From: a bacterium UBP2_UBA5202
GTDB taxonomy: Bacteria > Edwardsbacteria > AC1 > EtOH8
Length of the DNA stretch: 42,259 nucleotides
Reading direction: 5' to 3'
Assembly: GCA_002412795.1 (NCBI GenBank)
Contig: DHVS01000039.1
Span: 1 to 42,259 of the forward strand
Below the pieces are notes generated by a model. That model was not told the DNA's origin. It saw only the letters and a list, made by a program, of their open reading frames with translations, and ran no database searches. Made by a program: the position numbers and the translations under genes. This document shows, piece after piece, positions 7,481 to 15,440 of the stretch; positions within the stretch are counted from its first letter, which is position 1, and the number at the start of each line of letters is the position of its first letter.

Positions 7481-8683
7481 CTAGGTTGGGTTTGCGTCCG
7501 ACTGCTGTCCGTCAGCATAAGCCAAAGAGACCAGCATTATTGGAATGATGTCCAACAGGTACTTGTCCCAGGCGGAAAAATTCAGCAGACTGACAACCAG
7601 AAAGAGAACCGTCCATGTTTTCATCACCGCAGGGACCCTGTTCCTGCCTGCGATCAGTACCGCCAGCCCGGCCCCGCCCAGCCCGGCGAAAAGCGCCAAA
7701 GCAACATGGCTGACCGCCGGCCCAAAGGCTGATATCATCGTCCCGTGATAAAGGCCGAGCTGGTTTATGGCCGGGACCCTTCCGGCAAAGAAAGGATTGG
7801 GCCGGGCCGGAAATAAAGCATACAGCAGTACCGCCGCCGCCCCGCCGTACAGTTTTGTTTTCAGGCCAGGCGCTTTCCGGAGAAAGAGTATCCAGGCCGG
7901 ACTTAGGTAAAACCCTATGGCCGAAATCAGGTAGGCCGGGATATAGGGATTCAGGTATCCGTGGACCCTGCGGAATTCGCCCATGACATCGTTGGTTGGG
8001 TCCACCGGCAGCAGTCCTTTCCACAGAAGAATGAAGCCGGCCAGGCCGGTCAGGGGCAGCAATGATAATAGTACCGGTTTGATCTGGCGCCGCCGGAAAT
8101 AACCTCTTGCTTCATTAAGGAAATTGCCCGCTGGGAAAATGACCCCATATTGGCGGACCAACGGGACCAGCCACAAAGCCGCTCCGGAAAGGAACACATA
8201 TCTCCCGGGCGGGGCCATCGTGACCGGCAGCATGGCCAGGAACAGGTACAGGGGATCTGTGTAATAATGGGTGGCCGTCAGGTGGATATAGGGATTAAGG
8301 GCATACAGAGACCACAGCATTGTCCCGTATGCCATGTGTCTTTCAGTCAAACGGGAGACAGCCCGGCCCAGCAGTAGCAGGCAACCGCAGACCAGCAGGG
8401 CATTGAACAGCCGCAATACGGTTAGGGATCCCCGCAGCCGCAACAGCAGGCCCGAGACCCAGAATGAAAGCGGCGGCTGCCGGGCGGGATAAGACCGCAG
8501 TTGGTCCAGGCTGGGAATGACCGGATATGACTTGAATTGCTGGGCCGCCGGGAAGAACAGGCGCTCATCCTTCACCGGATCGTGAGGCATGGCGCAGATT
8601 ATAATGGTGCAGTGAACCGCCAGTAAAGCCAGGGGAACTAGCGTCCCCCATTGTCTTTTGAATATTTCTACGGTCGGCCGCAT
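7481..8683 (-). CDS. multi-spanning glycosyltransferase-like membrane protein (ALG10/GT-C type)
   Basis: A 400-residue protein with roughly 9-11 hydrophobic spans. Early in the chain an acidic loop reads HDPVKDERLFFPAAQQF, followed by LRSYPARQPPLSFW. This resembles the first lumenal loop of ALG10/DIE2-like glucosyltransferases and other GT-C enzymes, which use a D/E-rich site and a lipid-linked sugar donor. The ATG at 8683 overlaps the asd stop by one base (TAATG), which fixes the start and implies translational coupling. A sugar-transfer role is inferred from topology and motif resemblance only. Its place in a lysine operon is unexplained. Confidence 0.55.
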   Translation of the reverse strand: MRPTVEIFKRQWGTLVPLALLAVHCTIIICAMPHDPVKDERLFFPAAQQFKSYPVIPSLDQLRSYPARQPPLSFWVSGLLLRLRGSLTVLRLFNALLVCGCLLLLGRAVSRLTERHMAYGTMLWSLYALNPYIHLTATHYYTDPLYLFLAMLPVTMAPPGRYVFLSGAALWLVPLVRQYGVIFPAGNFLNEARGYFRRRQIKPVLLSLLPLTGLAGFILLWKGLLPVDPTNDVMGEFRRVHGYLNPYIPAYLISAIGFYLSPAWILFLRKAPGLKTKLYGGAAAVLLYALFPARPNPFFAGRVPAINQLGLYHGTMISAFGPAVSHVALALFAGLGGAGLAVLIAGRNRVPAVMKTWTVLFLVVSLLNFSAWDKYLLDIIPIMLVSLAYADGQQSDANPT

Positions 8684-9705
8684 TATTTCAGCAGCAATTC
8701 CGCTATCTGCACCGCATTGGTGGCCGCCCCCTTGCGCAGGTTGTCGGCCGCCACCCACATCACGAAGGCCTGGGGATCAAAGGGATCGGGCCGCAGGCGG
8801 CTGACGAAAACCTCGTCCTTCCCCGCAATTTCCAGCGGGGTGTGATAGGAGTTCTTGGAAAAGACCACCCCCGGGCTCTTGGCCAGCAGTTTTTCTACCA
8901 CTCCCAGCCCGGCCTTTTCCCTGGTCTCAAAGTAGACCGACTCCGAATGCCCGGTATCCACCGGCACCCGCACCGTGGTGGCGTTGACGGCCAGCTTCTT
9001 GTCATGGAATATCTTCTGGGTCTCCTTGACCATCTTCCATTCTTCCCCGCTGAAACCCAGCTCGGAGAAATCTGAAATCTGGGGAATGACGTTTTGGGCG
9101 ATCTGCCGGGGAAAGATTATTTTTTTTGTCCTTGTTTTCTTGCCCTGAGCTTTGCCGAAGGATTGATCTTTTATTTCAGATTCAAGAGTTTGAGTTCCCT
9201 GCCTCCCCGCGCCGGACACCGCCTGATAGGTGGAAACCACTATCCGCTTGAGGCCGAGTTTCCGATGGATCAGATTAAGGGCCACCGCCATCTGAATGGT
9301 GGAGCAGTTGGGATTGGCTATCAATCCCTTGTGTTTAAAGGCATCTCCGGGATTGACCTCCGGCACCACCAGCGGGACACCCTGGTCCATCCGGTAATCC
9401 GAGCCGTTGTCTATCACCACCGCCCCGGCCCTGATGGCGGCTTCGGAAAATATCCGGCTGGCCCCCTTCTCGCCTTCGGTGCCGGCAAAAAAGATCAGAT
9501 CGCATCCGGGAAATTCATCCGGATCGATCTCGTTCACCCGGCAGACCTTCCGCCCGTATTGTACTTTTTTTCCGGCCGACCTGGCCGAGGCCCAGAGCTT
9601 GATGTTTCCGGCCGGGAAGCGGCGCTCGGCCAGGACCCGAAGGATGCACTGCCCCACCAGTCCGGTGGCTCCCACCAAACCGATATTTACCTTTTTTCGG
9701 ATCAT
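8683..9705 (-). CDS. asd: aspartate-semialdehyde dehydrogenase
   Basis: A 340-residue enzyme that reduces aspartyl phosphate to aspartate semialdehyde with NADPH, on the path to lysine, threonine and methionine. The nucleotide loop GATGLVGQ lies at 12-19, the catalytic cysteine in NPNCSTIQ is Cys134 and the base in TGHSESVYF is His253. The ATG at 9705 overlaps the previous stop (ATGA). Residues about 181-195 (SFGKAQGKKTRTKKI) look like an insertion relative to the family. The DNA there (9143-9164) is a CCTGAGC...CGAAGGAT dispersed repeat. Catalytic residues are untouched, so the enzyme is probably functional. Confidence 0.96.
   Translation of the reverse strand: MIRKKVNIGLVGATGLVGQCILRVLAERRFPAGNIKLWASARSAGKKVQYGRKVCRVNEIDPDEFPGCDLIFFAGTEGEKGASRIFSEAAIRAGAVVIDNGSDYRMDQGVPLVVPEVNPGDAFKHKGLIANPNCSTIQMAVALNLIHRKLGLKRIVVSTYQAVSGAGRQGTQTLESEIKDQSFGKAQGKKTRTKKIIFPRQIAQNVIPQISDFSELGFSGEEWKMVKETQKIFHDKKLAVNATTVRVPVDTGHSESVYFETREKAGLGVVEKLLAKSPGVVFSKNSYHTPLEIAGKDEVFVSRLRPDPFDPQAFVMWVAADNLRKGAATNAVQIAELLLK
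9143..9164. repeat. dispersed CCTGAGC/CGAAGGAT repeat inside asd
   Basis: The 22-base word shares the CCTGAGC...CGAAGGAT ends of the intergenic repeat at 38786-38885. It is in frame with asd and supplies part of an extra loop. Confidence 0.6.
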
Positions 9706-9935
9706 AGTTTCGGTTTGGTCAGGGTTTGGGCAATGGCCAACACGGCGCAGTGGCCGATGCTTTTGTGCTCCTTGTGTTCTTTGGTCTCTTTGGCCGGCCC
9801 GCCTATGACTGCATAAAAACGATCCGGCTCCTTGTCCCCGCCGGCCAGTTCTTCCTGTTCCAGCCAGAACGAGCATTTTTCCCTGATGCATTCTGCTTCT
9901 TCGGGCTTGCGGATAAATCGGATGGGACAAATCAT
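9702..9935 (-). CDS. small cysteine-containing conserved-type protein
   Basis: A 77-residue protein with four cysteines in the pattern MICP, ECIREKCSFW and CAVLAIA. This resembles widespread short proteins of the form CP...C..KC.W....C..lai, whose function is unknown; metal binding is plausible. The start is ATG at 9935 because GGAGG (9941-9945) lies 5 bases upstream; a TTG at 9947 is less likely. Its stop overlaps the asd start (ATGA), so it is translationally coupled. The segment KETKEHKEHKS is encoded by a GTGCTCCTTGTGTTCTTTGG-type repeat and looks like an in-frame insertion between the cysteine motifs. Confidence 0.65.
   Translation of the reverse strand: MICPIRFIRKPEEAECIREKCSFWLEQEELAGGDKEPDRFYAVIGGPAKETKEHKEHKSIGHCAVLAIAQTLTKPKL
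9761..9793. repeat. dispersed TTTTGTGxTC repeat inside the small Cys-protein gene
   Basis: Iterations of CTTTTGTGCTC, CTTGTGTTC, TTTGGTCTC and TTTGG resemble the GTGTCTTTTGTGCGTTTTGTGG tract at 6107-6130. The reading frame stays open through it. Confidence 0.5.
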
Positions 9936-10025
9936 CTGGTCCTCCAATTATTGGTGAAAATAGACTGATTTACTTTTACCACGCTTGCGCGCCACCTCTT
10001 TCATCGGTGTAAACTCCGAGCTACA

Positions 10026-10140
10026 GCGTGCAGGCACGGAAACACGGATTTAAAAGAAGGCAAAACACTGCAAACCAAATATTTAACCGGTAATTCTCCG
10101 TGTTTTCTGGCATTTCAGTGATTCCGTGGTTAGTTCCAAA
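10026..10140. repeat. dispersed inverted CACGGAA repeat between lysC and the Cys-protein gene
   Basis: The left arm GCACGGAAACACGGATTT and the right arm TTCTCCGTGTTTTCTGG, followed by ATTCCGTGGTTAG, face each other across about 60 bases. It belongs to the family at 4645, 6046 and 31935. Confidence 0.65.
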
Positions 10141-10146
10141 AGTGTA

Positions 10147-11352
10147 TTATCCTATGAAAGCCAGGTGCAGGGCCAGCAGGGCCTTTTCCAGGTCCCGGCG
10201 CAGGACGAAGCAGCTGATCCGGGTGTGGCTGGTGGCCATGGCCTGGACGTGGACCTTCTTTCCGGCCAGCGTTTTCAGCATCCTGGAGAGAATGGCCGTC
10301 TCGCCCCCCACCCCGCTGCCAATCAAAGACACCGCTCCGATGTCGCGGTTTATCCGGTATTGCACAGGGCCGGAGGTTTTGGTGCTTTTTTCTATCACCG
10401 CTTTGGCCCCGGACAGGTCGGCTTCATCCAGGATGAAGAACAGGCTTAATTTTCCTTCCTGGGCCTGTCCGTGAAAGAACGACTTGACCTGGATCCCGGC
10501 TTCGGCCATCCTGGTCAACAACTGGGGCATGGCGCTGCTGCGGGCGGCCGGCAGTTTGACCGTGACCATGGCCAGGCTTTTATCGTGGACTATCGATCTT
10601 ACTGTCACCCGTTCCATTTTGCTTCCTTTGCCTACTATTGTTCCCGGATGGTTGGTAAAACTGCTGCGGCAGTCAATGGACATTCCGTATTTGGAGGCCA
10701 GCTCCACCGCCCGCACGTGCAAAACCTGGGCGCCGAAGGCCGCCATCTCCTCCATTTCATCGAACGAGATGATGGGAAGTTTTTTGGCCTGCCTGACGAT
10801 CCGGGGATCGGCGCTGTAGACACCTTCCACATCACTGTATATCTGACATGACCTGGCGCCCAGCGTCACCGCCAGGGCCACCGCCGTGGTGTCCGAACCG
10901 CCCCGGCCCAAAGTGGTGATCTCTTTGGCCAGGCTGACACCCTGGAAACCGGCCACAATGGCTATCTTGCCGGCCTTGAGCGATTCCCTGAGCCTATCGG
11001 CCTTAATCTCCAGTATCCGGGCCCGGTTGTGGCTGGAATCGGTGATGATCCCCACTTGGGAGCCGGTAAAGGAGATGGCCTGCCCGCCCAGATCATGAAT
11101 GGCCATAGACAGAAGAGACATGGAGATCCGCTCTCCTGCCGTCAGAAGCATGTCCAGCTCCCGGCGGGGAGGATTGGCGGTAATCTGTCCGGCCAGGGTC
11201 AGCAGTTCGTCGGTGGTGTCGGCCATGGCCGAGACGACTACCACGACCTGGTGACCGCTTTTGGCGGTCTTGACGATCCGCCGGGCCACGTTCTTGATGC
11301 GCCGGGCGTTGGCCACGGAACTGCCGCCGTATTTTTGGATGACTATTGGCAC
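10147..11352 (-). CDS. lysC: aspartate kinase
   Basis: A 401-residue monofunctional aspartokinase, which phosphorylates aspartate in the first step of lysine/threonine/methionine synthesis. The kinase signature KYGGSSVA is at residues 7-14. Further catalytic-domain motifs are GFQGVSLAKEITTLGRGGSDTTAVA and YSDVEGVYSADPRI. Two C-terminal ACT domains (about 255-401) would bind the feedback inhibitor. The start is GTG at 11352, because MPIVIQKYGG aligns with the family N-terminus; no clear ribosome site precedes it. It is followed by the Cys-protein and asd genes, so both enzymes of aspartate-semialdehyde synthesis are in one operon. Confidence 0.97.
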   Translation of the reverse strand: MPIVIQKYGGSSVANARRIKNVARRIVKTAKSGHQVVVVVSAMADTTDELLTLAGQITANPPRRELDMLLTAGERISMSLLSMAIHDLGGQAISFTGSQVGIITDSSHNRARILEIKADRLRESLKAGKIAIVAGFQGVSLAKEITTLGRGGSDTTAVALAVTLGARSCQIYSDVEGVYSADPRIVRQAKKLPIISFDEMEEMAAFGAQVLHVRAVELASKYGMSIDCRSSFTNHPGTIVGKGSKMERVTVRSIVHDKSLAMVTVKLPAARSSAMPQLLTRMAEAGIQVKSFFHGQAQEGKLSLFFILDEADLSGAKAVIEKSTKTSGPVQYRINRDIGAVSLIGSGVGGETAILSRMLKTLAGKKVHVQAMATSHTRISCFVLRRDLEKALLALHLAFIG

Positions 11353-11363
11353 TATATTATTAT

Positions 11364-11400
11364 TTCAAATTGTAAAATTCAAAATGCAAATATCAAATTT
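11364..11400. repeat. left A+T-rich repeat flanking the four-helix-bundle gene
   Basis: The plus strand reads CAAATTGTAAAATTC, then AAAATGCAAATATCAAATTT. A related tract lies in inverted orientation on the other side of the gene (11774-11806). Confidence 0.6.
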
Positions 11401-11764
11401 TAACTGTTCTGCCGTGTTTTGCAGTCATAACTGATTTGGCAATTATTTTAACTAATTCGGTTGCTTCATTCAGCAGATATTCCGTTTGTGAATCGGGAAG
11501 CAACTGAGCCCTGCGAATAAGACGCAGCCAGTATAAAGATTCTTTCAATTCCTTCAGCACGATCTGCATCTTATGTATAAAATCATTCTTACTCTCCGCT
11601 CCGCAGCATTCCTCATAATTTGCTCCGGCCGAGGTTGAAGCCCTCATCAATTGCTTTGAAATATGAAACCCGACTACCGACTTAGCCAAGGGTCCCATTA
11701 ATTTGATTATTTCGGCGGCGAAATTCAATAAACGTTCTGACAAATCATCTTTTGGAAAACTCAT
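11393..11764 (-). CDS. four-helix-bundle (S23/IVS-type) protein
   Basis: A 123-residue all-helical protein of the four-helix-bundle family first described from open reading frames in 23S rRNA intervening sequences and related to Avd of diversity-generating retroelements. Motifs include LAKSVVGFHISKQLMRASTSAGANYEE and SLYWLRLIRRAQLL. ATG at 11764 is preferred over an upstream GTG at 11776 as it matches the family start. The gene sits between dapL and lysC and is framed by inverted A+T-rich repeats. It therefore looks like an inserted cassette rather than part of lysine synthesis. No reverse transcriptase or variable repeat lies nearby, so a retroelement role is not supported. Confidence 0.88.
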   Translation of the reverse strand: MSFPKDDLSERLLNFAAEIIKLMGPLAKSVVGFHISKQLMRASTSAGANYEECCGAESKNDFIHKMQIVLKELKESLYWLRLIRRAQLLPDSQTEYLLNEATELVKIIAKSVMTAKHGRTVKI

Positions 11765-11773
11765 CTTAAAACC

Positions 11774-11806
11774 CACAATTTACAATTTGCAATTTACATT
11801 TTGAAG
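11774..11806. repeat. right A+T-rich repeat flanking the four-helix-bundle gene
   Basis: The tract CACAATTTACAATTTGC followed by AATTTACATTTTGAA is roughly the inverse of the tract at 11364-11400. Confidence 0.6.
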
Positions 11807-11813
11807 TGGTGTA

Positions 11814-12968
11814 TTAAAGAACCTTTTCGATTCGCTCCACCGCCTCAGTCATTCTCTCCTTGGGGATGGTCAGCGCCATGCGCACGAAGCCTTCGCCGTT
11901 CTTGCCGAAGCCCACCCCCGGGACCACCATCACCCCGGCCTTCTCCAGCAGGAGATCGGTGAATTGCAGGGAATCGTATTTCTTGGGGGTCTTGAGCCAC
12001 AGGTAGAACGTGGCCTGGGGCAGTTGGAACTCCAGCCCCAGTTTTTTCAGGCCGGCGGCCAGCACGTCCCGCCGTTCCTGGTAGACCCGGCAGTTATCTT
12101 TGATGCAGTCCTGCGAACCCTCCAGGGCCGCGATGGCGGCATACTGCACCGCCTGAAAAACCCCGGAATCGGAGTTGGTCTTGATCTGCATCAGGGCCTG
12201 CAGTATCTTCTGGTTGCCCGCCGCCATCCCTACCCGCCAGCCGGTCATGTTGTAGCTTTTGGAAAGGGAGTGAAATTCCAGGGCCACCTCTTCCGCCCCC
12301 GGGACCTGGAGGATGCTGGGAGGCAACAGTCCGTCGAAGGCTATCTCGGAATAGATGCCGTCGTTCAGGATCATGATGTTGTGTTTTATGGCCCAAGCCA
12401 CCAGCTTTTGGTAGAATTTGAGATCGGCCACCGCCGCGGTGGGATTGTTGGGATAGCACAGGAAGATTGCCTTGATGCCCTGCACCGGGAGCTTGTCTAT
12501 GTCCGGCAGGAACGAGTTCTCGGGCAAAAGCGGAAAGTACACCGGCTCGGCCCCGGCCAGCATGGTCTGGACGGCGTAGACCGGATAGGCCGGATCGGGG
12601 CACAGCACCTTGTCTCCCGGCCCGAACAGGGCCCAGGCCGCATGGGCCAGGCCGTCCTTGGCGCCCATCAGGCAGGCAATCTGGTCCTCGGGCGAAAGTT
12701 TCACCCCGAACCGCTTTCCATACCAAGCAGACACGGCCTGGCGGAACGACGGCAACCCTTCATATGAGGGATAGCGGTGATTTTCGGGATCGGCCGCCTG
12801 CTCAGTCAAGGCCTTGATGATATGCGGCGGCGTGGGCAGGTCGGGGTCCCCCACCCCGAAATCGATGATGTCGGTGCCCTTGGCCTTAAGTTCGGCCTTC
12901 TTCCTGTTCAGCCCGGCAAAAAGGTAGGGCGGGATCTTCGTAAGCCTTTGGGCAAATTTAAAGTTCAT
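11814..12968 (-). CDS. dapL: LL-diaminopimelate aminotransferase
   Basis: A 384-residue fold-type I PLP aminotransferase. It converts tetrahydrodipicolinate directly to LL-diaminopimelate using glutamate, bypassing the acylated DapD/DapC/DapE steps. Visible motifs are DFGVGDPDLPTPPH (34-49), YPSYEGLPSFR, CYPNNPTAA (171-179), NDGIYSEIAFDG and the PLP lysine Lys237 in HSLSKSYNMTGWRVG. The genes around it (dapB, lysC, asd in one operon) support DapL over a generic aspartate aminotransferase. The ATG at 12968 overlaps the TPR gene stop by one base. Confidence 0.92.
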   Translation of the reverse strand: MNFKFAQRLTKIPPYLFAGLNRKKAELKAKGTDIIDFGVGDPDLPTPPHIIKALTEQAADPENHRYPSYEGLPSFRQAVSAWYGKRFGVKLSPEDQIACLMGAKDGLAHAAWALFGPGDKVLCPDPAYPVYAVQTMLAGAEPVYFPLLPENSFLPDIDKLPVQGIKAIFLCYPNNPTAAVADLKFYQKLVAWAIKHNIMILNDGIYSEIAFDGLLPPSILQVPGAEEVALEFHSLSKSYNMTGWRVGMAAGNQKILQALMQIKTNSDSGVFQAVQYAAIAALEGSQDCIKDNCRVYQERRDVLAAGLKKLGLEFQLPQATFYLWLKTPKKYDSLQFTDLLLEKAGVMVVPGVGFGKNGEGFVRMALTIPKERMTEAVERIEKVL

Positions 12969-13732
12969 TATTTCTTCACCTTGGCCAAGGCATCATTGGC
13001 TATCTGGATATTGGTCTCAACCTTCATATCTACAACTTTAGTGTTTTTCAAATACCTTTCCAGTGCATATATCCCTTCTTTCATTTCTGCCGGGGTCGGG
13101 GTTCTATTAACAAGCAGTTTCGTCCCCAACAAATAATAAGCTTGCATGTTCATAGTATCGATCTCAACGGCTTTACGCAATGCCGAAATAGCTTCATCAT
13201 AATACTTGGGGTCCACTGAAGAGTATGCCAGGTTAAAAAAGCCATCCGAGTTTTGAGGGTCAAGTTCTGTGACCCTTTTAAAGGCCCAGCGGGCTGAATC
13301 GGCCTGCCCCCTCAGCAAAAATATGTACCCCAGATTGTAATGAAGCACCGAAGCATTGGGATTACGTTTCAAACCGAGGTATAACACCTCTTTGGCCTTG
13401 GGCAGGGAATCCATCGCCACATACGCCATGCTCAGGCTGTAATAGGCAGATACATATGCCGGATCGTATTTAACCGCCTTAAAAAAATACTGATTAGCCT
13501 GGGCATAAGCGCCGGGTTTAAAATTGCAGATACCGAGGTTGTAGTATCCGGGGGCAAAGTTGCGTTTGACCTTGACGGCCTGGTTGAACTCGGCTACCGC
13601 CTTGACCGTGTCCCCCTGCTGGAAATAGGCCACGCCTTTGTTGAAGAACGGATTAGGGTCCCCCTGCTGGCAGCCAAATAGCGAAAGCCCCGCCGCTAAA
13701 AGAAGAACAAACACGGCAATCATATTGCTCAT
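12968..13732 (-). CDS. TPR-repeat lipoprotein
   Basis: A 254-residue protein with a lipoprotein signal (LLLAAGLSLFGC, Cys21). It carries at least five tetratricopeptide repeats from about residue 28 to 215, for example NPFFNKGVAYFQQGDTVKAVAEFNQAVK, YYNLGICNFKPGAYAQANQYF, LHYNLGYIFLLRGQADSARWAFKRV and FFNLAYSSVDPKYYDEAI. It should be membrane-anchored on the periplasmic side as a protein-interaction scaffold. It lies between dapB and dapL and its stop overlaps the dapL start, so it is translated with the lysine genes. A link to peptidoglycan precursor supply is possible but unproven. ATG at 13732 or 13723 are both possible. Confidence 0.85.
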   Translation of the reverse strand: MSNMIAVFVLLLAAGLSLFGCQQGDPNPFFNKGVAYFQQGDTVKAVAEFNQAVKVKRNFAPGYYNLGICNFKPGAYAQANQYFFKAVKYDPAYVSAYYSLSMAYVAMDSLPKAKEVLYLGLKRNPNASVLHYNLGYIFLLRGQADSARWAFKRVTELDPQNSDGFFNLAYSSVDPKYYDEAISALRKAVEIDTMNMQAYYLLGTKLLVNRTPTPAEMKEGIYALERYLKNTKVVDMKVETNIQIANDALAKVKK

Positions 13733-13750
13733 TACTAAATATCCCCTTAA

Positions 13751-13787
13751 TTATTTTGAATTTTGCATTTTCTATTTTTCATTCTTT
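13751..13787. repeat. A+T-rich TTTTGAATTTTGCATTTT repeat
   Basis: The intergenic tract between dapB and the TPR gene contains the same TTTTGCATTTT/TTTTTCATT words that appear inside moeA at 36445-36471. Confidence 0.55.
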
Positions 13788-13790
13788 AGC

Positions 13791-14561
13791 TTAAAGCCCC
13801 AGCACGTCCTGCATGTCATACAGCCCCGGTTTGGCCTTGACCGCGAATTTTGCCGCCAGCAGCGCTCCTTCGGCAAAAACCCGCCGGCTGTGGGCCCGGT
13901 GTATAAGTTCCAGCCTTTCGCCCGGCCCGGCGAATATAACGCTGTGCTCGCCCACAATGTCCCCGGACCGGAGAGATACCATTCCGATCTCGTCGTCTCC
14001 GCGGGCCTGATCCGAATCCTGCCGCAGGTAGACCGGCTTGCCGCCCCTGGCCCTTTGGACCTCTTCCAGTATCCTGACCGCGGTGCCGCTGGGCGCGTCC
14101 TTCTTGTTGCGGTGATGGGTCTCGGAGATGTCGGCGTCAAAGGTCTTGGGAAGTTTCTTGGCCGCGGCATAGGCCAGCTTGTAAAGCAGGTTGACCCCGA
14201 TGGACATGTTGGAGGAAACCACCATCGGAATGTCCTTGGCCATCTCGGAGAACATGTCCCTGTGCTTTTGGTCCAAACCGGTGGTGCCGATCACCATCGG
14301 TTTCTTCATCACCGAGGCCTTGGCGGCGTTGGCGGCCGTGGCCTCCGGGGTGCTGAAGTCAATGATCACATCTCCCGATTGCAGCACCAGCAGCAGGTCA
14401 TCAACCACAGCCGGGGTCTTTTCGCACAGCTGTTTTCCCAACAGGGGGTGTCCGCGGCCCTCCACCGCGGCGGCGATGGCAAAGTCCTTGGAGTCCCTGG
14501 CCGCCTCGCAGACGGCCTGGCCCATCCGGCCGGCCGCCCCGCAGATTATCAGATTGATCAT
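13791..14561 (-). CDS. dapB: 4-hydroxy-tetrahydrodipicolinate reductase
   Basis: A 256-residue enzyme reducing hydroxy-tetrahydrodipicolinate with NAD(P)H in lysine/diaminopimelate synthesis. The Rossmann motif CGAAGRMGQ lies at 7-15, GTTGL near 96, and the substrate-binding signature ISETHHRNKKDAPSGTA near 143-159 with the catalytic His-His and Lys. Length is typical (about 265). It heads the lysine operon. The preceding pathway gene, dapA, is not in this window. Confidence 0.96.
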   Translation of the reverse strand: MINLIICGAAGRMGQAVCEAARDSKDFAIAAAVEGRGHPLLGKQLCEKTPAVVDDLLLVLQSGDVIIDFSTPEATAANAAKASVMKKPMVIGTTGLDQKHRDMFSEMAKDIPMVVSSNMSIGVNLLYKLAYAAAKKLPKTFDADISETHHRNKKDAPSGTAVRILEEVQRARGGKPVYLRQDSDQARGDDEIGMVSLRSGDIVGEHSVIFAGPGERLELIHRAHSRRVFAEGALLAAKFAVKAKPGLYDMQDVLGL

Positions 14562-14635
14562 GGTCTATTCCCCCTGCTGTTTAATGGTGCCCGGCAACTT
14601 TAATTTAAATCGGGCCGTTGCTATGTTGTGGCCGC

Positions 14636-15382
14636 CTAACTGTCCTCCAAAATACGGAGCCATGATGCAAAATCCTTATCGCCCGCTTTATCCACCAAAG
14701 TCTTTAACGGCGCTTTCTTTAGAAAATGCCTGAATATGCAGCCGTATTTTTTATAATCAACCCGCTCCGTGTTTTCCACTGTTTCCCATATCTCCCCGGC
14801 GCTTAGATCGAAACCCTCGATCTTCAATTGGCCGGCTGCATATATCGCAAACCCCTCAAAAAACCAAACCGGACCCATCGCCTCCTCATCGCCGTTCAGT
14901 ATCCTGATATGCAGCCGGTGAGCCATTTCATGGGTCAGCAGTTTCTCATAATAATCAGCTTCTTTCCCTTCAGGATAGTTTTTCAAAAAGAGTTCCGGCG
15001 TTACGGCCATTAATATTCTGTTTTCCAAAGCCGCCGAATAGGCGCTGGGCAGTTTGGCGGCCGGATCCAGGCCTGCGCTTTTTAAAATAGCCGCATCAAA
15101 CGACTCTTTGCGGTCGAAGACCACAAAGCTGTCGGCAAAATTTTCCAAAACTAAATGGGACCAGCCGTTATCCGCTGCAACCGCAATAATTCTTCTCTGA
15201 GCAGCGGCCAGAGCGCGCTCAAATTCATCTCTGCGTTTTTCCAGGGAGGCTGGGAGGATTACGGGGACGTTCTGCATTTCAACGTTATGATTATCTTTGA
15301 TTTTATTGAGCCCCGGTTTAATTGCGGTGCCGCAGCCGGTCAATGAAATTAGGCACAGCAATATTTTGATCATCAGCGGCAT
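14636..15382 (-). CDS. predicted zinc metallopeptidase lipoprotein (HExxH)
   Basis: A 248-residue protein with a lipobox at LISLTGC (Cys17), so it is expected to be lipid-anchored outside the cytoplasm. A zinc-site motif HEMAH lies at 151-155 and WFFEGFA supplies a probable third ligand, Glu176, 21 residues further on. This is the gluzincin arrangement seen in M1/M48-like peptidases. No second domain is visible. Neither candidate ATG (15382, 15373) has a good ribosome site. Its substrate is unknown and the neighbours do not help. Confidence 0.72.
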   Translation of the reverse strand: MPLMIKILLCLISLTGCGTAIKPGLNKIKDNHNVEMQNVPVILPASLEKRRDEFERALAAAQRRIIAVAADNGWSHLVLENFADSFVVFDRKESFDAAILKSAGLDPAAKLPSAYSAALENRILMAVTPELFLKNYPEGKEADYYEKLLTHEMAHRLHIRILNGDEEAMGPVWFFEGFAIYAAGQLKIEGFDLSAGEIWETVENTERVDYKKYGCIFRHFLKKAPLKTLVDKAGDKDFASWLRILEDS

Positions 15383-15440
15383 ATAACAACCAATGCATTT
15401 TATTGCCCGCTTGCCTACGGTTGGGTTGGGCGTAATTGCC

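Noticed and set aside
8684..8758. A 25-residue upstream extension of the GT-like membrane protein
   Set aside because: It lies inside the asd 3' end. The ATG at 8683 in the TAATG overlap begins directly before the first membrane segment.
9706..9930. A 75-residue N-terminal extension of asd in the same frame
   Set aside because: It has no homology to Asd, overlaps the Cys-protein gene, and the ATG at 9705 with the ATGA overlap fits the family N-terminus exactly.
11393..11764. Avd-type accessory gene of a diversity-generating retroelement
   Set aside because: No reverse transcriptase, template repeat or variable-repeat target gene is found in the window.
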